From the NCBI GenBank assembly GCA_947381435.1, contig CANCVE010000026.1:1-44117 (forward strand): 44,117 bases of DNA, read 5' to 3'. Origin of the DNA: Chitinophagaceae bacterium (lineage in GTDB: Bacteria > Bacteroidota > Bacteroidia > Chitinophagales > Chitinophagaceae). Made by a program: the position numbers and the translations under genes. The notes beneath the pieces were generated by a model. The model was not told the origin of the DNA. It did not search any database and saw nothing but the letters and a program-made list of their open reading frames with translations. Below, one piece after another: positions 34,829 through 42,150 of this stretch (the stretch's first letter is position 1; each line of letters starts with the position of its first letter).

Positions 34829-35137
34829 TTAGAATCCAACAGTTAAATTGAGATGTCCGCCAAGACCTTCACGAACGATACGCATAAGTGTTGAAAGGCG
34901 AATATCGCTTGCATTGTTTTCTATTCTCGATATGTAAGACTTAGTTGTACCACACTTTGCGGCAAGTTGCTCTTGGGTCAAGTTTTGCTTTTCTCGCAAT
35001 TCTTGAATAAGAACCCCAAGTTTAAATGCTTCAAAACCTTGTTCATAGTTTTCCCTTGTTTCCGTTCCTTTTACACCATATTGTTCATCAAGATGGTCTG
35101 AAAAGGAGGTTAAGTTTTTGTTACTTTGCTTTTTCAT
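34829..35137 (-). CDS. XRE-family helix-turn-helix regulator (HigA-like)
   Basis: 102 residues. Residues ~34-90 form an HTH (IQELREKQNLTQEQLAAKCG, then TTKSYISRIENNASDIRLSTL). The length and the tail with GGHLNLTVGF resemble antitoxins of the HigA group. A HigB-type toxin gene would normally sit just upstream, but the 84 bases between this gene and hepT contain no such gene. It is therefore an orphan antitoxin, or a regulator that now travels with the MntA/HepT pair upstream on the same strand. Confidence 0.8.
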   Translation of the reverse strand: MKKQSNKNLTSFSDHLDEQYGVKGTETRENYEQGFEAFKLGVLIQELREKQNLTQEQLAAKCGTTKSYISRIENNASDIRLSTLMRIVREGLGGHLNLTVGF

Positions 35138-35221
35138 TAAAATAATCTTTTTTAATTTTCTTTGCTAATTTTAAAATACGCCTGTGCTACAGGGGGAAAA
35201 TGCAATTCCAGATTATCCTCA

Positions 35222-35566
35222 TTATCTAATTTCTGTTTCAATTATTATTTCAATGGCTTCTTTCAGTAATGGGATGTCGGTTTTAACCGTATCCCAAACA
35301 ATATCATAATCAATACCAAAGTAATGGTGAATGATTCGGTTTCTTATATCTCCCATTTCACGCCAAGCTATTATTGGGTATTTACTTTTAGTATCAGGAT
35401 GAATTCGGTTGCTTGCTTCTCCAATAATTTCTAAACTACGGCATATAGCTTTAGATAAACGCTTGTCTTTTATAAAGTCATCAAAGGTATTACTACTGTA
35501 TTCTAGCATCAAATAGTTACATTCATCCAGTATGTGTCTTAGAAATTCAATCTGTGATGGCTGCAT
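35222..35566 (-). CDS. hepT: HepT-like HEPN ribonuclease toxin (DUF86)
   Basis: 114 residues, helical. The catalytic motif RX4HXY is clear: R75-NRII-H80-H-Y82 in MGDIRNRIIHHYFGIDYDIVW. SLEIIGEASNRI is the other family hallmark. HepT toxins of this kind cleave RNA and are held in check by adenylylation of the tyrosine by MntA (established in Shewanella and others). The start overlaps the mntA stop by 20 bp, the usual coupled arrangement. All catalytic residues are in place, so the module looks intact. Confidence 0.9.
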   Translation of the reverse strand: MQPSQIEFLRHILDECNYLMLEYSSNTFDDFIKDKRLSKAICRSLEIIGEASNRIHPDTKSKYPIIAWREMGDIRNRIIHHYFGIDYDIVWDTVKTDIPLLKEAIEIIIETEIR

Positions 35567-35861
35567 ATTGAACTGTGTTTAGTATATGTGGTCCAATATA
35601 GGGGCTCAAAGATTGTTTGGTAACCAACTCTACTTTTCTGCCCAGAAGTCCTTCTAAATAATAGGCAAGCTTCATAAAGTTGCGAAATGTTTTCTTTTCT
35701 GGATGAATATCTACCAATAAATCAATATCGCTCTCCTCATTTTGTTCACTTCTTGCATACGAGCCAAACAAACCAATTTCTTTTACGCCAAAAGAGTTTA
35801 GCTGTTGTTTGTTGGATGCCAAAGCTTGTAGAATACCATTATTGTCGAATTGACCAATCAT
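35547..35861 (-). CDS. mntA: MntA-like nucleotidyltransferase antitoxin
   Basis: 104 residues. LFGSYARSEQNEESDIDLLVDI carries G33-S34 and D45-x-D47, the pol-beta nucleotidyltransferase motif, and GRKVELVTKQ gives the third acidic residue. It is expected to transfer AMP groups to HepT and so neutralise it. First gene of the mntA-hepT pair; a XRE-type regulator follows on the same strand. A second, differently sized MNT/HEPN pair lies at 6366-7074. Confidence 0.9.
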   Translation of the reverse strand: MIGQFDNNGILQALASNKQQLNSFGVKEIGLFGSYARSEQNEESDIDLLVDIHPEKKTFRNFMKLAYYLEGLLGRKVELVTKQSLSPYIGPHILNTVQYAAITD

Positions 35862-36170
35862 TTTTTTGTAAATTAGTAAGCAAATATAATCAGGTACTAT
35901 AGGTTTATTATCAACGGTTAGTAGAAATGTTTTTACCTTTTGCTATTCTGCTTTTGGGGTGCTAATTCTTTATAATGTACAATTTGGGGTAGCTAGATTC
36001 ATTTTCGAGTGCTCGTTGTTTGTCCTTGTGGCGTACGGTCAACAACCTTCAAAAGGTTATTGACCATACAGTTTAGTAACAATATCGAACAAGAAGGGAT
36101 TCATGCTCGAGTATCCCGATATTCGCAAAGTACTTCATTAGTTGGTAATTCATGTGCTAGATGGTTATAC
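35862..36170. other. Spacer with a palindrome
   Basis: The palindrome GGTCAACAACCTT ... AAGGTTATTGACC spans 36037-36065. Two similar TTTGGGGT(A)GCTA blocks lie at ~35953 and ~35983. No frame here is supported as coding; the plus-strand frame at 36009-36329 crosses the palindrome and the opposite gene. Confidence 0.5.
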
Positions 36171-36629
36171 TTATTCCCATTGCTCATAAATCAACCTTTT
36201 AAAATCTGTTTCCATAGACAATACCAAATCATGACTTTGCATTACCAATCGGCTCAAACATGGATTCTGCACCTTTACCCGCCATATTCCTTGAGTTTGC
36301 GCCATTACTTGATTGCACAAATCTATTAATATCGAGTACTTCATATTAAAAGAATGACCTTTACTTACATAATAGGTAGTAGTAGTATTCAGGCGTACAA
36401 TGCTGAAATTATCTTTTTTTCTATACATGTTTAGTAGTATGTGAACCCTTAATTCATTCCACTCAATACCCGTTGTATTTATATCCCAATTAACCCCACA
36501 GCTCCAGCCTACTTCTTTTTCTTTAATTTCTTTTCCTCTTGCATAAGAAGGGTCTAGCTTATATTTTGTATAAACTATACTTTTCAGCCTAATCTGTGCA
36601 ACTTCATTATCATCAAAATCTCCACTCAT
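36171..36629 (-). CDS. Hypothetical protein, possibly SecB-fold-like
   Basis: 152 residues, no signal peptide or membrane segment. Predicted beta strands (AQIRLKSIVYTKYKL, WNELRVHILLNMY, FSIVRLNTTTTYYV) lead to a helix and the segment CNQVMAQTQGIWRVKVQ. The order 'long strands, F-x-V-like strand, then ...QGI...' resembles SecB-like chaperones and the upstream partner protein, but similarity is too weak for a firm call. The start overlaps the end of the partner gene by 17 bp, so the two are co-translated. The pair sits inside a defence-rich region. Confidence 0.6.
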   Translation of the reverse strand: MSGDFDDNEVAQIRLKSIVYTKYKLDPSYARGKEIKEKEVGWSCGVNWDINTTGIEWNELRVHILLNMYRKKDNFSIVRLNTTTTYYVSKGHSFNMKYSILIDLCNQVMAQTQGIWRVKVQNPCLSRLVMQSHDLVLSMETDFKRLIYEQWE

Positions 36630-37059
36630 TTATTGCTGTTTTTAAAAGTCCTTCAGAAAAAGTATTTCCATCCATTTCTGGGGGGATAAATGCTGCCATC
36701 AACGTATCATTGTATCTCTCTGCCACTATGCCTTGTATATTGCCATTGGTAATATCAATAAATATTAGCAATGTTTGCACCTTACCATCATTATTCAGGT
36801 TACTCGTTACTTTAAACTTGTTTCTAATTGATAAAAAGGTTATTGGTTCTGCGTCTGCATCATCCTCGGGCAATAAATCGAACGACATATCTACTATAAC
36901 CAAGTCAAATCCATCTTTATAAGGATAGAATTCGAATTTAAAGTCATACTTCCATTCATAATCATCAACATTAGGAACCTCCAATAGCTTAACAGGTTTT
37001 AGGAAATATTCCTCATCAATATCTATACTTAACAACTCAAATTCGGCTTCCTTTTGCAA
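36613..37059 (-). CDS. Hypothetical protein, partner of the gene at 36171
   Basis: 148 residues from a TTG start at 37059; no in-frame ATG exists before residue ~58, and an in-frame TAG lies a few codons upstream. It is very acidic (DIDEEYF, LLPEDDADAEP). Strands (WKYDFKFEFYPYKDGFDLVIVDMSF, ITFLSIRNKFKV) are followed by TLLIFIDITNGNIQGIVAERY and FIPPEMDGNTF. The NKFKV ... NxQGI ... IPP layout is reminiscent of SecB-like proteins, and of the downstream partner's TTYYV ... TQGI, so the two may be distant paralogues. Function unknown. Confidence 0.6.
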   Translation of the reverse strand: MQKEAEFELLSIDIDEEYFLKPVKLLEVPNVDDYEWKYDFKFEFYPYKDGFDLVIVDMSFDLLPEDDADAEPITFLSIRNKFKVTSNLNNDGKVQTLLIFIDITNGNIQGIVAERYNDTLMAAFIPPEMDGNTFSEGLLKTAINEWRF

Positions 37060-37376
37060 ACTTTTTATATTAAATGAGACTAACTATTTTCTTGCAATGT
37101 ACCATTTAAAAAACTAAACGAATAAAATCTTTGAGTGTTACTCAATTCCGAAAGCATTTCCCTTTTTTGTTCCTGCTTTGTATTAACCATCTTATTTAAG
37201 CTAAAATGACACAATTGCGTAGCATCGAGTCCGTGCAGCACCCTGATTTGACTTGCGGAAGCGGGGGACTCCGAAAGAGTTCCTTTTTAATTGCCTATTA
37301 GTCAATTATCAATTGTAAAATCTCCTTTATCCTGCGTTTGTGATGTGCTTTTACCATACTTTCTACCATCTTGGCT

Positions 37377-37495
37377 GCTACCGCACGTGTCCTCACGTGT
37401 GTACTCTCCATAATAAATAGCAAAATAAAGAAATGATGGTACAAAATATTGGTAAGCTATCTAAGCGAATCCACACGCGAAACGCGTGCGGTAGC
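37377..37495. repeat. 119-bp element with 25-bp inverted ends, copy 1
   Basis: Left end GCTACCGCACGTGTCCTCAC GTGTG and right end (CCACACGCGAAACGCGTGCG GTAGC) are inverted repeats, and each arm can form its own small hairpin (CACGTG-type, CACGCG...CGCGTG). Size and layout equal copy 2. Confidence 0.85.
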
Positions 37496-37588
37496 CTAGT
37501 AGATATTAGCGACTGGCGTGGACTAGCTGGGACTAGCTATTTCTGAATATTTATTCCAGTACCCGTCTTACTCGCTACAATCTTCGCT

Positions 37589-37706
37589 GCTACCGCAAGT
37601 GTGTCACTTGTGGCCACGCTACAATCAATAAGTTTATGTAAAAGTGAAACTGCAAAAAATTAGCAAACTATCTTAGCGAAGCCACAAGTGAGACACTTGC
37701 GGTAGC
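37589..37706. repeat. 118-bp element with 26-bp inverted ends, copy 2
   Basis: Left end GCTACCGCAAGTGTGTCACT TGTGGC (37589-37614) and right end GCCACAAGTGAGACACTTGC GGTAGC (37681-37706) are inverted repeats with one mismatch. Each arm holds an inner CAAGTG/CACTTG hairpin, so the unit resembles two REP sequences head to head (BIME- or MITE-like). Inner sequences of both copies share an ATTAGCAAACTATCTTAGCG-like stretch. Confidence 0.88.
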
Positions 37707-37822
37707 AGCGAGTCCGTACAGTACCCTGATTTGACTTGACTTGCGGCAGCGGGGTAAATAATAAACTCTAATTTTATTAATCTTTTAGTAGTTTGCAAAA
37801 CTTTTTATAGGTAAACAAGATA

Positions 37823-38233
37823 ATGGATTTAAAAGATAAAATTAGTATTGAGGAGTTTAATGGCAAACGATTTCAAGTAAGATTAGTTGAGTCGATGGAT
37901 GCAAATCATAAGAAAGCAGTTATTACTCACTATTTACATAATATGAATAATGGTGTAGCAAAACATTATAAAGCTGATGCACTTAAATACATAAATGAAC
38001 TAGTAGAATATCAGCAAGAAGAATATAGTTTACCACTAGTAGCAGAAGAAGCAATACAATATTTGCTTTTTGAAACGAAAAATGTACCGTTCCCACCAAT
38101 TGATAAGCCTAAATTTCAATTTATTGACTTGTTCGCAGGTATTGGAGGCTTTCGTATAGCAATGCAGAACTTGGGAGGAAAATGTGTTTTTACAAGTGAA
38201 TGGGATAAAGAAGCACAAAGAACTTTAAATTAA
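37823..38233 (+). pseudogene. Truncated HpaII-like cytosine-5 DNA methyltransferase (N-terminal third)
   Basis: 136 residues. The last 40 ([20 protein letters not shown], then [17 protein letters not shown]) are motif I (FAGIGG, residues 104-109) and motif II of m5C methyltransferases and closely match M.HpaII as remembered. The frame then stops at TAA 38231-38233, before the catalytic PCQ motif, the target-recognition region and motifs VI-X, so it cannot be active. A 98-residue leader precedes the catalytic part. Sequence after the stop is the start of an HNH nuclease gene, not a frameshifted remainder, so an internal deletion removed about 250 residues. Confidence 0.85.
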
Positions 38234-38237
38234 AATA

Positions 38238-39005
38238 ATGGCAAAAGATATTTGGAATCGCGAACAACTAATTGTAGCACTAAATCTTTATTGGAAGATT
38301 CCTTATAATAAAATAAGTGGAAGTTCTAATAATCAAATAAAACAAGTTGCCCCACTAATAGGTAGAACATCTGCTGCACTGGCATATAAACTAATGAATT
38401 TCACTAGCCTTGATCCAGAAAGGAAAGTATTAGGAAATAAAGGAAAAAGTGGAGCTGGAACGATGGATAAAGAAATATGGTTTGAATATTTTAATCAGTG
38501 GGATAAACTTGCTTTTGATAGTGCCTTGATATTAGCTAAAATTACAAATAAACCCCTTGATGATGCTATTCCAGTTGAAGAAGAGGTATTCGGTTTAGGA
38601 GTTGAAAAAGAAAGAATCGTAAGGGGTCGTATTAATCAAAGTGATTTTAGACAAAGAATATTGGCTTCATACAATGAGAAGTGTTGTATTACAGGTATTG
38701 ATATACCTACATTGTTAATTGCAAGTCATATAATACCTTGGGCAGAAAATGCAACAGAAAGGCTTAATCCGCAGAATGGATTATGCTTAAATTCAATACA
38801 TGATAAAGCATTTGACAAAGGATTATTAACTATAACTGATGATTATAAGGTTAAACTCTCTAAAGACATCTTAAAAAAGAAAAATGATGAAGTATTAAAA
38901 CACTTCTTTATTAAATATGAAAATCAACCAATAATATTACCTGATAGATACAAACCCAATCTTGATTTTCTTGCTTGGCATCATACAAATAGATTTGAAA
39001 GATGA
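38238..39005 (+). CDS. HNH endonuclease, probably a restriction enzyme
   Basis: 255 residues, apparently complete. Residues ~135-195 form an HNH domain: CCITGIDIPTLLIASHIIPW (H164) followed by LNPQNGLCLNSIHDKAFDKG (N180, H188), the HNH_2 type found in many restriction-like nucleases. Residues 1-125 may recognise DNA (IPYNKISGSSNNQIKQVAPL, a helix-rich N-terminal part). It starts 4 bases after the truncated methyltransferase, and the next gene overlaps its stop by 4 bp. As the only methyltransferase here is broken, either protection comes from elsewhere or this enzyme is inactive or acts on foreign DNA with modifications. Confidence 0.82.
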   Translation: MAKDIWNREQLIVALNLYWKIPYNKISGSSNNQIKQVAPLIGRTSAALAYKLMNFTSLDPERKVLGNKGKSGAGTMDKEIWFEYFNQWDKLAFDSALILAKITNKPLDDAIPVEEEVFGLGVEKERIVRGRINQSDFRQRILASYNEKCCITGIDIPTLLIASHIIPWAENATERLNPQNGLCLNSIHDKAFDKGLLTITDDYKVKLSKDILKKKNDEVLKHFFIKYENQPIILPDRYKPNLDFLAWHHTNRFER

Positions 39006-39247
39006 ACACATTTATAGCAACAAATATTTATTACTTGCGGGCTTGTAGAACTATTGAAATAGTATTGGTATCTAATAATCATACTAATAAAAAATTTTAT
39101 GTGTATAATTATGAAGGTTACTCATTTAGAGTTTTTAAAACTGTTACTTCTTTAAACTTGTTTTTTAGTCATGACAAAGACTGTGATTTTCATTTCGAAT
39201 CAGACGAGTCTCTTGACAACTTCTTCTCTAATGTTTTAATTGATTAA
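39002..39247 (+). CDS. Hypothetical 81-residue protein coupled to the HNH nuclease
   Basis: Starts inside the stop of the HNH gene (ATGA, 39002-39005), which argues for a real, co-translated gene. No family recognised. Predicted mixed alpha/beta, no membrane segment; two aromatic-rich strands (FIATNIYYLRACRTIEIVLV, KKFYVYNYEGYSFRVF) and an acidic end (DKDCDFHFESDESLDNFF). It could be a control or inhibitor protein of the nuclease, but only its position suggests this. Confidence 0.5.
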   Translation: MNTFIATNIYYLRACRTIEIVLVSNNHTNKKFYVYNYEGYSFRVFKTVTSLNLFFSHDKDCDFHFESDESLDNFFSNVLID

Positions 39248-39285
39248 AATTCAAATCCTTTACAAAACCTTATATAAAACCTTAA

Positions 39286-39969
39286 AGAATTAATCGAACT
39301 GCTACACTAGGTTTTAGCGTAGAATCACAGCTAGGAAGTGATGCTACATTATTAAATGCAGGAAAGACCACAAACTTTATATTTCAAATTAATTCTTTCA
39401 AACCAACTTATAAAGAGGTAGAAGACATCAATAATATAGATACAAGAAGCAAAATAAAAGATAGACTTCAAAGGATTTATGATAATGGAGGCGTAATTGA
39501 TTTTATCAATCTTGAGAACAGTATTTTTAAGAATAACTTAGTTTTAATAGACAGCTTACTACCTAACATTTTAGCAGAAGTAGTTAACCTATTTTTTTCT
39601 AATACTTTAAGCACAATTAAAGACCTTATCAACAGGGTAAAAGAAATAAATCCTGTAAACTATGATGTGCAGTATGCTCATGATTTCTATGAGTATAAGA
39701 TAAAACGATTTTTAACAGATGTTGCATTAGGAATGACACCATCAAAAGTTTGGACAGGTATTTATGATGCTACAGGTGGATATTTAGTTGTTAAAGAAGA
39801 CGGAGAGGTGCTATGTTACCACATATATAACCGCAATCAGTTTGAAGACTATTTATTTGCTAACTCAAAGCTTGAAACAGCTAGTAGTTCAAGACATGAG
39901 TTTGGAAAAATTTATGAGGATAATGGTAATTATTTCTTCAAATTGAATTTACAAGTAAGATTTATATAA
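39286..39969 (+). pseudogene. HpaII-like restriction endonuclease lacking its N-terminus
   Basis: The frame is open from just after a TAA (39283-39285) to TAA 39967-39969, about 227 residues, with no ATG near its beginning. TLGFSVESQLGSDATLLNAG KTTNFIF-type sequence at the start is the conserved block of HpaII-family restriction enzymes. The C-terminal part (HDFYEYKIKRFLTDVALGM, EVLCYHIYNRNQFEDYL, SSSRHEFGKIYEDNG) also fits. HpaII has about 360 residues (from memory), so roughly 130 are missing. A GTG at 39667 could give a 100-residue fragment. The truncated cognate methyltransferase lies upstream, so this is a decayed HpaII-type system. Confidence 0.8.
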
Positions 39970-39994
39970 TCACCAAATATTAAGAATTAATAAT

Positions 39995-40621
39995 ATGGAA
40001 TTAAAAGATTTAATGAAGTATAGATTTCTATTTCTTCATAGGCTTTATAAGAAATTTACAGAAGATGGGATTGCTGTAGTGCCTTCTAAATTGGTTTTTC
40101 AAGAACTTGAATTAAACGAAAGTGATAATTATAAAATAATTGATTATCTAGCTATTAATAAACTAATAAAACACAATTCAAAAGTCGAATCGCTTGAAAT
40201 AACCCCTTTGGGTGTTTCTGAAATAAAAATATTATTGCAGTTTCCTGATAAATCAACAAATAACTTTTTGCCCCTAAATCTCATAGATATTGGTAAAGTT
40301 TCAAATTCAACTATTGAAAAAGGAGATAAAGAAAAAGTAAACCCAACTATTGCTTTTAGTGCTACTTTTCAAGAAATTAAAAAAGTAACTAAAGTATTAA
40401 GAAAGTATGAAGATAAACTTTCATTACCTATTGAACTACATACAGAATTGTTTTGCGAAATTAGAACGATAGAAAGTCAGCTTGATTCACCAAAACCCAA
40501 GAAAGTAATTTTAACTATTTCTTTAAAAACAATAAAAAATATTTTAGAAGGTTTTGATGATAGAGTTTTGCCATTATCGATTTTAAATATAATTGACCAA
40601 TTGGTTAACTATAAATTGTAG
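39995..40621 (+). CDS. Hypothetical 208-residue protein next to the restriction remnant
   Basis: Starts 26 bases after the HpaII-like fragment, same strand. No known family recognised. The first ~80 residues (FLHRLYKKFTEDGIAVVPSK, then YKIIDYLAINKLIKHNSKV) look like a winged-helix-type domain, with ITPLGVSEIK as the wing region. Residues ~115-208 are helical (FQEIKKVTKVLRKYEDKLSL, TIESQL). Its place directly behind a restriction gene suggests an accessory of that system, which is inference. Confidence 0.6.
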   Translation: MELKDLMKYRFLFLHRLYKKFTEDGIAVVPSKLVFQELELNESDNYKIIDYLAINKLIKHNSKVESLEITPLGVSEIKILLQFPDKSTNNFLPLNLIDIGKVSNSTIEKGDKEKVNPTIAFSATFQEIKKVTKVLRKYEDKLSLPIELHTELFCEIRTIESQLDSPKPKKVILTISLKTIKNILEGFDDRVLPLSILNIIDQLVNYKL

Positions 40622-40702
40622 TATTTATAGTTTAAGCTTTTCTGTCATTAGCAAATAGTCCAACATAAGCTGGTGTGGGTCTTTGGGACTTATTTATTTT
40701 TT

Positions 40703-40776
40703 CGCCCTTGTCGGTGTTCCCCACTCGCCCTTGTCGGTGTTCCCCACTCGCCGATGTTGGTGTTCTTCACCAACAT
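40703..40776. repeat. REP tract left of the RAYT gene
   Basis: Three 23-bp tandem units start at 40703, 40726 and 40749: CGCCCTTGTCGGTGTTCCCC ACT twice, then CGCCGATGTTGGTGTTCTTC ACC. The last unit runs into a perfect hairpin GATGTTGGTG-TTCTT-CACCAACATC (40752-40776). The same sequence in inverse orientation lies on the other side of the gene. Confidence 0.88.
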
Positions 40777-40778
40777 CA

Positions 40779-41300
40779 TCAATAAGCGGTGTCCCATTTC
40801 TCCAAAAAGTCCCATAAGGAAACGCCCGTATCATATAATGAGGCTGAAGAGTAAAGATAAGCTTCGGAGGTTAAACTCAGCCCTGCCTTTACAGGATTAT
40901 CGTGTATATACAACAGCTTCTGCAAAAACACTTCTTCACTTCTAAGTTCAATACTCAACGGATTCCTTTCCCATACCTGATATTTTCTATCCCGAGCCTC
41001 TACCAGAAAATGTTCTAATACTAGCGGATGATTGTTTCTGAGGTCTTTTATTATCATTTGTGCCGTAAACTTCATGAACGATTGTTGTACTTCGCTCTGG
41101 ATATTATCATTCATCAACCGCCATATTATATGTATGTGGCTGCTCATTATTACAAAACTAAAAACCTGTATCCGCTTTTCTTTTACCAAGTAGGCAAGGC
41201 TACCAGTAATGATGTCTTTGTATTTGTCTGGTTTTAGCAGGTGCTTCCAGTTTAGTATTGTAGCGGTGAAGAACTGCGGATAATGTAGTGGATAGTCCAT
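40779..41300 (-). CDS. REP-associated Y1-type transposase (RAYT)
   Basis: 173 residues from the ATG at 41300 (MDYPLHYPQFF); a TTG three codons upstream is also possible. VFSFVIMSSHIHIIWRLM carries the HUH metal motif H55-x-H57 of Y1/IS200-like transposases, and LLYIHDNPVKAGLSLTSEAY LYSSA is the RAYT-type C-terminal block. The usual catalytic tyrosine helix reads QQSFMKFTAQMII, with Phe where many relatives have Tyr, so the nucleophile is uncertain. The gene sits between REP-like tracts in inverted orientation, the arrangement of known REP/RAYT units, whose enzymes cut and join REP hairpins as single strands. It has no IS ends of its own. Confidence 0.85.
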   Translation of the reverse strand: MDYPLHYPQFFTATILNWKHLLKPDKYKDIITGSLAYLVKEKRIQVFSFVIMSSHIHIIWRLMNDNIQSEVQQSFMKFTAQMIIKDLRNNHPLVLEHFLVEARDRKYQVWERNPLSIELRSEEVFLQKLLYIHDNPVKAGLSLTSEAYLYSSASLYDTGVSLWDFLEKWDTAY

Positions 41301-41328
41301 TTTCTTCAAATATACCTTAATTGTTGGG

Positions 41329-41480
41329 GTTCTTGTTTATAGATTAGATGTTGGTGAAGAACACCAACACCGGCGAGTGAGGGAATATACCTGAGGTTCT
41401 TGTTTATAGATTAGATGTTGGTGAAGAACACCATCGGCGAGTGAGGGAACACCAACATCGGCGAGTGAGAGAACACTAAC
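41329..41480. repeat. REP tract right of the RAYT gene
   Basis: A 39-bp block beginning TTCTTGTTTATAGATTAGAT occurs at ~41329 and again 67 bases later. Each copy continues into GTTGGTGAAGAACACCA and GGCGAGTGAGGGAA, and a third GAACACCAACATCGGCGAGT follows at ~41447. These are inverted copies of the left tract (ACTCGCCGATGTTGGTGTTC). Confidence 0.85.
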
Positions 41481-41745
41481 AGTTGGGAGTAATAAAAAAA
41501 TAAACCCTCTTTCCAATATTTCTTTTGGTATTATGATTACTTTACCCGTTATCTTTGAATTCTAAAAATAGGTATGTAAGGAATACTTATACAAAAGCTG
41601 TCTTTTTGGTTCTCGCTCACAAATATGCTATAGCCCGAGTTTACTAAGGGTTTATTAGATTCTCCTTCAAAGTTTTCTCCTTAAACGTTTCTTTTTCTAA
41701 CGCTGAATCTGAAAATCTCTCTCCGTTCAACCACATTTCATCACC

Positions 41746-42018
41746 ACAAAATCAATTTGCAGCGCAATAAAATGAAAATGCGGCGCAATAAAACCAAATT
41801 GTGGTGAGATAAAATGAAATTGTGGCGCAGTAAAATGAATTTACCGCGCGATAAAATGAAAATGTGGCGAGATAAAATGAATTTATCGCGCGATAAAATG
41901 AAAATGTGGTGCGATAAAATGAAATTGTGGCGCAGTAAAATGAAATTGTGGCGCGATAAAATGAAATTATCGCGTGATAAAATGAAATTATTGCTTGATA
42001 AAATGGAATTGCAAACTT
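41746..42018. repeat. 21-bp tandem array, 13 units
   Basis: Thirteen units of 21 bp (starts 41746, 41767, 41788 and so on to 41998), consensus ATAAAATGAAATTGTGGCGCG, the last part varying (GTGGCGAG, ATCGCGCG, GTGGTGCG). The ATAAAATGAAA half is the constant part. Frames run through on both strands (for example KMKLWRD heptads on plus from 41814), with stops just outside. The array ends 132 bases before the gene at 42151. The rest of the 850-base gap 41301-42150 holds the REP tract and no credible gene. Confidence 0.95.
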
Positions 42019-42150
42019 AAAAAAGCACAAAAAAGGACAGTTTTAAACAGTAAACAGGTGGCTAAGCGTACTGATTGATAGTTTTCAGGCTGCCTGCCTA
42101 CAAAATTTCTAGGAGAATCTCTATTTATTAATCGTTTAAAAACAAATAAA

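Larger units (their letters stand above)
37225..37754. repeat. Pair of ~42-bp direct repeats bounding a repeat-rich spacer
   Basis: CGAGTCCGTGCAGCACCCTG (from ~37225) with its continuation ATTTGACTTGCGGAAGCGGG recurs at ~37708-37754 with a few changes and a 5-base duplication (GACTTGACTTG). Between them lie two inverted-repeat elements. The whole gap 37060-37822 (763 bases) has no credible gene. Confidence 0.75.

Noticed and set aside
35138-35221. Remnant of a HigB toxin upstream of the XRE gene
   Set aside because: The short open stretch (LELHFPPVAQAYFKI) does not resemble HigB or RelE ends and is probably chance.
36009-36329. Plus-strand frame of 106 codons
   Set aside because: Crosses a palindrome and lies opposite the minus-strand gene at 36171; composition is not protein-like.
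39667-39969. Independent 100-residue gene starting at GTG
   Set aside because: The same frame continues upstream to 39286 with clear HpaII-like sequence, so this is the tail of a truncated gene.
41814-42020. 68-codon KMKLWRD heptad frame
   Set aside because: Produced by the 21-bp array. No ribosome-binding context, and the minus strand is also open. Kept only as a low-probability idea in the findings.
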